Shown: positions 13,507 through 20,635 of the stretch, in pieces
How the letters are laid out: each line of letters opens with the position of its first letter
How positions within the stretch are numbered: the first letter of the stretch is position 1
Virus record (IMG/VR): IMGVR_UViG_3300007234_000086
Location: 1 to 25,667 of that record
Length of the DNA stretch: 25,667 bases
DNA from: a virus
Strand: one strand, 5' to 3'
The notes under the pieces: model-generated
What the model was told of the DNA's origin: nothing
The model's database searches: none
The model's input: only the letters and a program-made list of their open reading frames with translations
Program-made: the position numbers and the translations under genes

Positions 13507-15044
13507 TGAGCCGCTGGCAATATGATATGCACTATCAGATAGGGCATGGCATTGATAGGAGGCTCAATCAGTCCAACCCTGAGTTTGACTCACAGGCCCT
13601 GTGGGAGATGCTCAATATAGTGTATACTAAAGACACCTCAGAGCCTGAGAAGATGAGAGGTGCTACGCAGATTGGAACGACTACGTTAGGCAATGCACGC
13701 GTTACGGGCCTCTTTGATTACGATGAAGGGTTGCGGCTGATAGGCACCGCTGCGGATGGTAAGATATATGAGTCTACAGGGACCGACTTCTCTCAATCGA
13801 CAGGCGGCACGGGCTTCAATACAGGGGCCGATGCGCGTTGGTTTGGTGGTATGTTTTACGGTGCTACTACGGCGGCTAACTTACTCTTGCTCTCTAACGG
13901 CGTAGACGCACCGCAGAAGTATACTAGCGGAGCGGGTGTCTCTGCTTTGGGTGGATCACCCCCCGCCACGGGTAAGTATGGCATCAGTTGGGGGGGCAGG
14001 TGGTGGTTAGCAACGGGCGATACCCTATTTTATTCTAAGGTCAACGATGCGGAGGTGTGGGCCGCTCCTGATGGGGGGTCCATACAAATAGACCGAGGCT
14101 CTGGCGATATAACGGGCTTATCGGTGTTTATGGGTAACTTAATGATCTTTAAGCGGCGTAAGATCTTACGACTGCTTCCCTCTACTAACCTAGCCTCTAC
14201 AGCGGTTAGGGAGGTGTCCTCGCGTATTGGCACTATGTCGCATGGGACTATAGCTGAAGCGCGCGGCGGCATCTGTATGTTTGCGTCAGACAACGGTATT
14301 GGGGGTATCTTTGCTACGTCATCTACGGGTGGCTTCTATGTTGATAACATCTCCGATGCCATTAAGCCTATCTTAGACCGCAGGAACCTACCTACCCAAT
14401 CTACGGCGTGGTCGATATATAATGAAGCACGGGACGAGTATTGGTATCAATATGGCACGACAGGCTCAACGCCTTCAGAGGGCGTCATCTGCAACACGGG
14501 CTTAGGCCGCAATAGGCTGCGATACACGCGGCACAATAGAGCAAACATATTGTGTGGGACCATATGGCGTAAATCGGGCGAAGATGTGCAAGTGGTGGGC
14601 ACAACGACAGGTAAGGTGCTACAGATGCACTCAGGTGATGCGTGGGACAACACCAATTACACGGGGCGCATTGTCACGCCAAGTCACACGCAAGGTCGCT
14701 TAGGTTGGATGAAACGATATAATCGCGTCTTTGCTGATTTTCTCACTAACGGCTCGTATCCCTTGACATTAAAGATATCTTTGGGGCGCAAAGACCTGCC
14801 TGGCCTGGGTGGTGAGACGCTAACATCAACGGCTGGAGGCGTTAGCGATGGATGGGGCGTGGGTGAATGGGGTGCTGCTTTATTTGGTGGAGCAGAGCAA
14901 CGCGGAGCGCATTTTCGTTTGACTAAAGCAAATCGGGGATATTATTGTAGGTTAACCTTTGAGACTACGGGCGCTAATCAGTGGTTTAAGGTTAATGGAT
15001 ACCACTTGGAACATAGGTTACGTGCAGAACAACCTGTTGCATAG
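13506..15044 (+). CDS. Tail beta-propeller / nozzle-like protein
   Basis: A 512-aa protein that resembles short-tail nozzle or plug proteins (P22 gp10, T7 gp12 class). Strand repeats fit a beta-propeller: 'VTGLFDYDEGLRLIGTAADG', 'LLLLSNGVDAPQKYTSGAG', 'GRWWLATGDTLFYSKVNDAE', then the family-like stretch 'LSVFMGNLMIFKRRKILRLL', followed by 'EVSSRIGTMSHGTIAEARGG' and 'CMFASDNGIGGIFATSSTGG', a pattern of a control that reads 'the data show, then state'. The C-terminal domain has large strands ('NRVFADFLTNGSYPLTLKIS'). In the proposed role it follows the adaptor and seals or extends the DNA channel. The start overlaps the previous stop (TAATG). Confidence 0.7.
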   Translation: MSRWQYDMHYQIGHGIDRRLNQSNPEFDSQALWEMLNIVYTKDTSEPEKMRGATQIGTTTLGNARVTGLFDYDEGLRLIGTAADGKIYESTGTDFSQSTGGTGFNTGADARWFGGMFYGATTAANLLLLSNGVDAPQKYTSGAGVSALGGSPPATGKYGISWGGRWWLATGDTLFYSKVNDAEVWAAPDGGSIQIDRGSGDITGLSVFMGNLMIFKRRKILRLLPSTNLASTAVREVSSRIGTMSHGTIAEARGGICMFASDNGIGGIFATSSTGGFYVDNISDAIKPILDRRNLPTQSTAWSIYNEARDEYWYQYGTTGSTPSEGVICNTGLGRNRLRYTRHNRANILCGTIWRKSGEDVQVVGTTTGKVLQMHSGDAWDNTNYTGRIVTPSHTQGRLGWMKRYNRVFADFLTNGSYPLTLKISLGRKDLPGLGGETLTSTAGGVSDGWGVGEWGAALFGGAEQRGAHFRLTKANRGYYCRLTFETTGANQWFKVNGYHLEHRLRAEQPVA

Positions 15045-15056
15045 GAGAGTATAGCA

Positions 15057-15446
15057 ATGCCAAATAATGATTTTAGAGATACACCTTCGCAGGGTGCTGG
15101 CGCGCAAAGGCCCCCCACACGAATGCCTGACCGAGCTTATTACCCTAGCCACATGGAAATACCGCCTAACTTAGAAATGGCGATGAGGCAAGGGTCCAAT
15201 GCTATGATTGGTGGTATTCCACATTGGATGGATGACGCAGGGCAGGTATTTACTTATTGGAATAATATCCCTGATAGATCGGAGGATATGTATGCTTCTG
15301 ATCCATATTATGGGTCAGGATGGACTGTAAGTAGTGACTATGGAGGTAATAACTATCAATCATACCCTTCGTCTTTGCAGGGAAGAAGTGTTTATCAAGA
15401 TATAAATGAGTGGAATCGTCGCAGGAGAGGTGGTAGTAATGGCTGA
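15057..15446 (+). CDS. Hypothetical Pro/Tyr/Asn-rich protein
   Basis: A 129-aa protein of unknown function with AGGAGAG at 15043-15049 as ribosome-binding site. It is rich in Pro, Tyr, Ser, Asn, Met and Gly and has little hydrophobic core ('TRMPDRAYYPSHMEIPPNLE', 'DPYYGSGWTVSSDYGGNNYQ'), so it may be largely disordered, with a basic end 'EWNRRRRGG'. Between the tail propeller gene and the large repeat-bearing gene, it is probably a small virion protein. It ends in an 8-nt ATGGCTGA overlap with the next start. Confidence 0.6.
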   Translation: MPNNDFRDTPSQGAGAQRPPTRMPDRAYYPSHMEIPPNLEMAMRQGSNAMIGGIPHWMDDAGQVFTYWNNIPDRSEDMYASDPYYGSGWTVSSDYGGNNYQSYPSSLQGRSVYQDINEWNRRRRGGSNG

Positions 15447-17319
15447 ATACGTAGATGATCCACCAGCACCTGAAGAATCGGATGATGGATTAGGACTACC
15501 TGAAGAGTGGGAAGGTAAAGATTGGGATAACGCCATGAAGCTGTTGGCGCGTGAAGCTGTTAATAATGCGCGCTTTCAGAATGCGGTGATGAAGTGGCGT
15601 ATGGAGAATGAATCACGATACCTGCCCTCTCTCTTGGGTGGCGCGCATCAATTCATGACGCAAGAGGCCAATCGTCCTGAGACTATGTTTGTCTCTCCTA
15701 TGTTTCAACCGCAGCATACTAATAGGCAGAGGACTTCTTTTGACCCCCTCTCTGACTTTGTAAGTTTTGAAGCTCCTGAGATATTAGACCCTGAGGGAAA
15801 GGGGCCTCCTCCTCCTCCTCCTCCTCCCGTTGGTCCATGGGTTCCTCCTCCTGGCTATATGGTCGGACCTGTTATGAAAAGTCCTCCTACTGTAGACGAT
15901 GAGAGAGACTTTACCTTTGATGCGGATGCATGGAAATCTGTTGGACAATTACCCCCACAGAAGACAGATGATGAGAGGGATATATCCGCCCTGATGATGG
16001 GCACACAAGGTCAGTTGCCCTATGGGGTGACTAGCACAGATGATGAGAGGGACTTTATTTTTGATGCAGATGCATGGCGATCTGTTGGACAATTACCCCC
16101 ACAGAAGACAGATGAAGATAGGGATATAGCCGCTCTAATGATGGGTACACAGGGTCAGTTGCCCTATGGGGCGACTAGCACAGATAATGAGTTAGACATA
16201 GCCGCCTTGATGATGGGCACACAGGGTCAGCTTCCCTATGGCGCGACTAGCACAGATAACGATGTAGATTTAGCTGCCCTTATGGCAGGAACTCAAGGGC
16301 AGTTGCCTTATGGCGCGACTAGCACAGATAATGAGTTAGATCTAGCCGCATTAATGGGAGCTACGCAAGGGCAGTTGCCTTATGGCGCAGTGGCCACCGA
16401 AGAGCCAATTGATCCCCAAGCGATGATGATGGGTACACAGGGTGCTTTGCCTTATCTCAATCGTCCAGAACAGGAGATGACCTTCGATGCAGATCTATGG
16501 CGTAATATGGACCCCTCTACCTTTAGTAGAGAGAATACATACGATAGATCGCCTTTAAGTGAAAGAGATGCGGCATTGGCGGCATATGAACTATTAGAGC
16601 GACCTGATACAAGCGTTTATGCTCGTGAAGCGGCTTTTGACCCCCGCGATGCATTTGCGGCATATGGTCAGATGGAGCGGGATGCAGCACCTCCCCCTTC
16701 GCTCTCCGCATATGAACGAGAGGCGACAATGGGGCCAGGGATGGCGGCAGAGGCATACACATTGCCTAATATGCAGATGGGCGCTGTAGCGGGTGGAGGT
16801 AGTGCTGGTGGCGCAGGTGCTGGAGGAGGTGGCGGTGCTGGCAATCAAGAGCGCGTGAGTCCAGTAGAGGGCATAGAGCGGTTTGTTAATGAGAACCCAC
16901 AGCTTATGGGTCAGGCAAACCTTATCCCCGCTTCGTTACGCGACTATATTACTACCAATACAGGTGTAGACGCCAGAGGCATGACCGCTGTGCAATTTGA
17001 CGATTGGATGAATGGCCGCGATGTGATAGTGCAGGGAGAGGTGATCCCCTCTAACCCGCGCATAGTGGATGCTATCAGAAAATCTGAGGGTGCAGAGAAC
17101 TTCCTCGCTGTCTTATCCACATGGGCTGAACGGCATAGAGAAGATGAGTTTCAGAGGCGTGGTGGGACGGTAGGATTTCAGGGTCAGGCTGGCGGTTTTC
17201 CTAAGATCGATTTGGGCATATTAAGTGGATATGTAACAGGGGAAGCACTGCCTCCCATCACACAAGCTGACATTGATGAGGCCAATGTTTCAAGTGAGCC
17301 TATTAGAAAGATAAAGTAA
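15439..17319 (+). CDS. Large repeat-bearing virion-type protein
   Basis: A 626-aa protein not known to me, starting at ATG 15439 with AGGAGAGG at 15423-15430. Regions in order: an acidic, helical N-terminus ('WDNAMKLLAREAVNNARFQN'); a Pro tract of eight residues; eight consecutive 24-residue repeats (residues about 152-343); a second repeated helical section (about 360-444); a Gly-rich linker; and a 150-residue C-terminal domain that starts near 'RVSPVEGIERFVNENPQL' and contains 'MTAVQFDDWMNGRDVIVQGE'. The repeats hold a fixed Asp and 'GQLPYG' and resemble linear binding motifs displayed many times. It lies between tail and ejection genes, so a virion or assembly role is likely. The stop overlaps a following ATG (TAATG). 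Confidence 0.7.
   Translation: MAEYVDDPPAPEESDDGLGLPEEWEGKDWDNAMKLLAREAVNNARFQNAVMKWRMENESRYLPSLLGGAHQFMTQEANRPETMFVSPMFQPQHTNRQRTSFDPLSDFVSFEAPEILDPEGKGPPPPPPPPVGPWVPPPGYMVGPVMKSPPTVDDERDFTFDADAWKSVGQLPPQKTDDERDISALMMGTQGQLPYGVTSTDDERDFIFDADAWRSVGQLPPQKTDEDRDIAALMMGTQGQLPYGATSTDNELDIAALMMGTQGQLPYGATSTDNDVDLAALMAGTQGQLPYGATSTDNELDLAALMGATQGQLPYGAVATEEPIDPQAMMMGTQGALPYLNRPEQEMTFDADLWRNMDPSTFSRENTYDRSPLSERDAALAAYELLERPDTSVYAREAAFDPRDAFAAYGQMERDAAPPPSLSAYEREATMGPGMAAEAYTLPNMQMGAVAGGGSAGGAGAGGGGGAGNQERVSPVEGIERFVNENPQLMGQANLIPASLRDYITTNTGVDARGMTAVQFDDWMNGRDVIVQGEVIPSNPRIVDAIRKSEGAENFLAVLSTWAERHREDEFQRRGGTVGFQGQAGGFPKIDLGILSGYVTGEALPPITQADIDEANVSSEPIRKIK
15805..15828 (+). repeat. CCT microsatellite encoding polyproline
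   Basis: Seven CCT codons and one CCC encode eight prolines in a row, shortly before the 24-residue repeat array, followed by further Pro-rich sequence ('VPPPGY'). Trinucleotide runs of this kind can change length by slippage, and consecutive prolines slow bacterial ribosomes unless EF-P helps. Confidence 0.85.
15892..16467 (+). repeat. Eight phased 72-nt repeats (24 aa each)
   Basis: Eight consecutive units of exactly 72 nt fall in frame from 15892. Two unit types are visible. Type A (units 1 and 3, starting at 15892 and 16036) reads 'DDERDFTFDADAWKSVGQLP'. Type B (units 2, 4, 5, 6, 7 and the divergent 8) reads 'TDNELDIAALMMGTQGQLPY'. Both start with an acidic cluster and share the 'GQLP' core, so A and B derive from one ancestor. 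The order A-B-A-B-B-B-B-B suggests an early AB duplication and later B expansion. A ninth, broken A-like piece ('EMTFDADLWRNM') follows. Confidence 0.9.
16516..16770 (+). repeat. Three ~30-aa degenerate repeats
   Basis: A second repeat class follows the first in the same protein. Units begin at about 16516, 16609 and 16699 and share Ser/Thr-x-aromatic, Arg-Glu, then a helical stretch ending in Ala-Ala-Tyr or Ala-Glu-Ala-Tyr: 'STFSRENTYD', 'TSVYAREAAFD' and 'LSAYEREATMG', followed by 'ALAAYELLERP', 'AFAAYGQMERD' and 'AAEAYTLP'. The third is shorter. These look like helix-turn modules. Confidence 0.65.
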
Positions 17320-17328
17320 TGGTAGGCT

Positions 17329-17448
17329 TTGCCGAGTCTGCAATTTGGCTTGAGTCCTCAAGAGGTTGCAGCGCTGATGACCAACATGCAAGCGCCTGTA
17401 GGTCGATCATTTTTAGGCGGGAAACGTGTTTACTGTAAATTTTGCTGA
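17329..17448 (+). CDS. Possible 39-aa peptide in ambiguous junction
   Basis: In the 106-nt stretch between two large genes, two short frames run on the same strand. One starts at TTG 17329 and reads as plausible protein ('PSLQFGLSPQEVAALMTNMQ', then 'APVGRSFLGGKRV'). The other starts at ATG 17319 in a TAATG overlap (ends 17438) but has an unlikely composition. The first has no convincing ribosome-binding site. It may be a small real gene, a frameshifted start of the next gene, or a fragment of a formerly longer gene. Confidence 0.3.
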   Translation: MPSLQFGLSPQEVAALMTNMQAPVGRSFLGGKRVYCKFC

Positions 17449-19033
17449 CCTTGGTGGGTCTTTTCGGGATAGCAAAGAAGACTTAAACCGTAGATATGAG
17501 TATTATTATGGTGATCCGTTAGATGATGAGTCTTTAACAACCCTATATGGTGGTGGAAGAATAAATGTATCATTTGTACCTAGTGGGGAACAGATAAAAG
17601 TATTTAACGGCACCAATAACTTTACCGCCAATGATGACAATACTGGAGGAAGTGACATGAGCGAAGTAACGGATACATGGACGAACTTTCTAACTAATAA
17701 TAACACGGGAGAGAATGGCGTAGGATATAGTGGGGCAGGATTTAATCCTACTTTTGGTCAATATAACGCTGATCGCGGCGGCAATGTATTGATGCCCACA
17801 CAGCAGACAGCCTATAGCCCTACTAACACGGGCGCCGTCAACTCGTCTGTAACGCAAACCAGTCAAACGGCTTATTCGCCTTATTCTATGGGCCAAACGG
17901 GATTTGCGCCCACTTCCAATCCATATACGCCACAAAATCAAACACAATTTAACCCTTACGCTCCCAATGCAGCGTTGGCAGGACTACAGCAAGCACCTAC
18001 GCAAGCAATGCCAAGTGCATCACCTACTTCAAATGCGAACCTGACTGCACTTGCCAGTACGCCTACAGCAGGGGTTTATAATACGCAACCTACGCAAAAT
18101 GCCATGGATGCGTATTTTAGTGGTCAGCAGACCTTGCCGCAGTTGCAAGCGCTTATGGATGAGATGGAGCGCAAGCAGGGGCTGGAAACGTCCATGCAAG
18201 AAGAGCAGATGACTAATAGAGGATTGGGCAACTCCACTTTCATGGATCAGGCCAGAGCAGACCTCGGATCGCGTCAGCGCAATGAGCTAATGAACCTCGC
18301 TACGCAAGCGACGATGCAGCTATTGCCTATGCAGGTGGGCCTCTCAGAGCAGATGCGTCAGGGGGACATGGCGCAGCGGAGCCAGCAAGTGCAAGAGCTA
18401 TTTGGTGCTCTTGGTCTTCAAGATCAGTTGGGTGGCTCCCAATTTGGGAGGGAGTTAGCCACGCGCCAGCAAGGGTTTAATGAGCTTATGGGGGCTATGG
18501 GGCTAGAGGAGCAGTTAGAGCAGGGCGAATTTGGGCGCAATGCAGCTATAGCGCAGTTAAGAGAGAACCTCATGCAGGGGCAGTTTGGCCGCGAAGCAAC
18601 ACAGGCACAACTGTTGGATCAGTTTAAGCAATCACAGTTTGGTAGGGATTTGAGCAGCACGCAACTGCAAGATGCTCTCAAGCAAAGTCAGTTTGGCAGG
18701 CAGTTACAACAGACGCAGCTTAATGACCAACTGCGCCAGAGTGGGTTTGCGAGAGAGGCGGCGGCAGCACAGCTACAGGATGCCCTCACACAAAGTCAAT
18801 TTGATCGTCAGCGTGCTGGATACGGTCAGCAATTTGATGAGTTTGCGCGCATGGCTGACCTGTATAACCAGAATCGTCAGATCGATTACAACCAACGTCT
18901 AGGTGGCTTTAATGCATTCTCTCAGGCGCTTGGGCGCTTGAGTCCTGCGGCCGTAAATCCAGGCCAAGCACCTGGCCCTGAACCATGGGAGTCGGGCCTA
19001 AATGCACTCTTGACCTACCTTGGGGGTAAATAG
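17426..19033 (+). CDS. Helical-repeat virion protein, ejection-like
   Basis: A 535-aa protein. The first ~80 residues are strand-like and acidic; the next ~150 are disordered and rich in Gln, Thr, Pro and Asn ('QTAYSPTNTGAVNSSVTQTS'); the remainder is a long helical region containing 18-residue repeats (18527-18796) based on 'QFGR'. Long amphipathic helical proteins at this point in podovirus-like operons are often internal ejection proteins (compare T7 gp14-gp16 or P22 gp7, gp16, gp20); that role is inferred. The start is uncertain: GTG 17426 follows AGGCGGGA, while ATG 17657 follows GGAGGA at 17645-17650 with ideal spacing and would give a 458-aa protein. Both could be used. Confidence 0.65.
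   Translation: MFTVNFADLGGSFRDSKEDLNRRYEYYYGDPLDDESLTTLYGGGRINVSFVPSGEQIKVFNGTNNFTANDDNTGGSDMSEVTDTWTNFLTNNNTGENGVGYSGAGFNPTFGQYNADRGGNVLMPTQQTAYSPTNTGAVNSSVTQTSQTAYSPYSMGQTGFAPTSNPYTPQNQTQFNPYAPNAALAGLQQAPTQAMPSASPTSNANLTALASTPTAGVYNTQPTQNAMDAYFSGQQTLPQLQALMDEMERKQGLETSMQEEQMTNRGLGNSTFMDQARADLGSRQRNELMNLATQATMQLLPMQVGLSEQMRQGDMAQRSQQVQELFGALGLQDQLGGSQFGRELATRQQGFNELMGAMGLEEQLEQGEFGRNAAIAQLRENLMQGQFGREATQAQLLDQFKQSQFGRDLSSTQLQDALKQSQFGRQLQQTQLNDQLRQSGFAREAAAAQLQDALTQSQFDRQRAGYGQQFDEFARMADLYNQNRQIDYNQRLGGFNAFSQALGRLSPAAVNPGQAPGPEPWESGLNALLTYLGGK
18527..18796 (+). repeat. Five phased 54-nt helical repeats (18 aa)
   Basis: Five successive units of 54 nt start at 18527, 18581, 18635, 18689 and 18743. 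Examples are 'QFGREATQAQLLDQFKQS', 'QFGRDLSSTQLQDALKQS' and 'QFGRQLQQTQLNDQLRQS'. Aromatic Phe followed by Arg begins each unit and Gln-Leu occurs in the middle. Eighteen residues equal five helical turns, so the Phe would line up on one face. Related but imperfect copies flank the run (about 18437 and 18797-18850). Confidence 0.85.
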
Positions 19034-19039
19034 TAGCAT

Positions 19040-20632
19040 ATGAACTTTTTTAAACAATTAGCGCGTGGCGCGGAGCGGGGTGTTCCTGCGTATCTAGCGG
19101 GACAGAAAGCAAAGCAAGAGCGCGAGGATCGATTAGCGCGTGAGAAAGAGGCGCGGGATCAATACGAAGCACAGTTAGTGCGTCAGCGCATTATGGCGGG
19201 AATACAAATAGCACAGAACTCAGGCGATCCCGATGCGATTGCCTCTGCTATACAGAAGGGCGTCGATGAAGGTGTACTTCCTTCAACGCCCAATAGACCT
19301 TCTATCTCATCTCCCAAAGATGCAGGGACGGGGACTGTTGATGAGCGAACGATAATCCCTGGGACTGAAACGACTGTAACCTCTACAAGCCCATATGCGG
19401 ATATGGATCCTCTTGCTCGTGGATCGGCACAAAGCGCGGCACGGGAGCAGCTTAGGAAAGATGAAGAATGGAGAATGAGGCAAGCTGAAGCACAGCGTAA
19501 AGCAGCAGAAGATGATAAGTGGACCGTACTGGGCGATGGAGTCTTATTTATGAATGTTCCTGATGGCCAAGGAGGATTTAAGCCTGTTTTTAATGTAGAT
19601 GGTCAAGTAGATAAAGTAACAAGCTATGATAAAGAAACGGGTATTGTTACATGGGATATAGCGGGTCCAAGGTTGGTTACGGATCCAAATATAATTAACC
19701 GCATTGATGAAGTTCGCAAAGCAAAAGTTCAAGAGAGGATATCTATTGAAGAGGTTAAGCAGGCAGCAAGGAGTGCGCTGGTAAACGAAAGGCAGCTTGC
19801 AAGAACGAATGAACAGACTGCTAGAGCGTATACTGGGGCTTTCAAACAAGCGGTAAAAGATTTACAGAGCGACAGTAATCCACTGCCTTTGGATGATGTC
19901 ATATCTAACTTTGAAGCAGTTATGGCGGCTTATCCTGATGTTGGAGAGCTTATACAAACGGCTAAGGTCGCTTTAAACAATCAATATAACCCACTAAAGT
20001 TGGGTTTCAGTGATGCACAACAAAAAGACTTAGCGGGAATCCGCACTTCACAGTATTATGCCGATAGACTAATCTCTCAATTAGATAATAAAGAAATACA
20101 GGACATCCTTGGCCCATTGCAGGGTCGATTGGCAAATATAGGTTCTATCCTTTCTGGGGGAGGGAGCTACACAGATAAGCAGAAACAGTTTCTCACTAGT
20201 TTATCGCGGTTAATGGATAATGCGCGGCGTGAAGCTACAGGCGCGGCAATATCCATGAAGGAACAAGATTTTTACCAAAATCTTATAGGCGATCAGTATA
20301 TGACTCCTGAAACTTTAAAGGCTGCACTATCGACTCTTATTGATGATTTAAATAGTGATGTGCAGGCTGTATATGAAACGGGTATTTTTAGTAGATATGG
20401 CGAACTAGATGCTACGGCAATAGAGGCAATGAATAAACACGTTATTTTTCGCCCTAGCTATCGAGAAAGTGAACCTAACTTCAACTTGGATTTAGATGAT
20501 GAGTCACTATTTGTGGAAGAGGGACCACCAACTCCTAGCGATGATCAAGTGTATGATAAGTCATTTGACTCTATCGCTAACCGTATAGTGCCACGAAAAA
20601 ACAACAGACCGCCACTTTTACAGCAGAGATGA
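19040..20632 (+). CDS. Probable internal virion (ejection) protein
   Basis: A 530-aa, mostly helical protein with no enzyme motif. Residues 1-60 form a charged helix ('YLAGQKAKQEREDRLAREKE'); a linker rich in Thr, Ser and Pro follows; a second coiled coil ('REQLRKDEEWRMRQAEAQRK') leads to a small strand-rich insertion ('DKWTVLGDGVLFMNVPDGQG'). The rest is helical, with an acidic, Pro-rich C-terminus. Large helical soluble proteins of this type between the tail and terminase genes are typical of podovirus ejection machinery, which is an inference from context. Codon use is more AT-rich from about 19540 than at the gene's start. The next gene starts 3 nt after the stop. Confidence 0.6.
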   Translation: MNFFKQLARGAERGVPAYLAGQKAKQEREDRLAREKEARDQYEAQLVRQRIMAGIQIAQNSGDPDAIASAIQKGVDEGVLPSTPNRPSISSPKDAGTGTVDERTIIPGTETTVTSTSPYADMDPLARGSAQSAAREQLRKDEEWRMRQAEAQRKAAEDDKWTVLGDGVLFMNVPDGQGGFKPVFNVDGQVDKVTSYDKETGIVTWDIAGPRLVTDPNIINRIDEVRKAKVQERISIEEVKQAARSALVNERQLARTNEQTARAYTGAFKQAVKDLQSDSNPLPLDDVISNFEAVMAAYPDVGELIQTAKVALNNQYNPLKLGFSDAQQKDLAGIRTSQYYADRLISQLDNKEIQDILGPLQGRLANIGSILSGGGSYTDKQKQFLTSLSRLMDNARREATGAAISMKEQDFYQNLIGDQYMTPETLKAALSTLIDDLNSDVQAVYETGIFSRYGELDATAIEAMNKHVIFRPSYRESEPNFNLDLDDESLFVEEGPPTPSDDQVYDKSFDSIANRIVPRKNNRPPLLQQR

Positions 20633-20635
20633 CCA

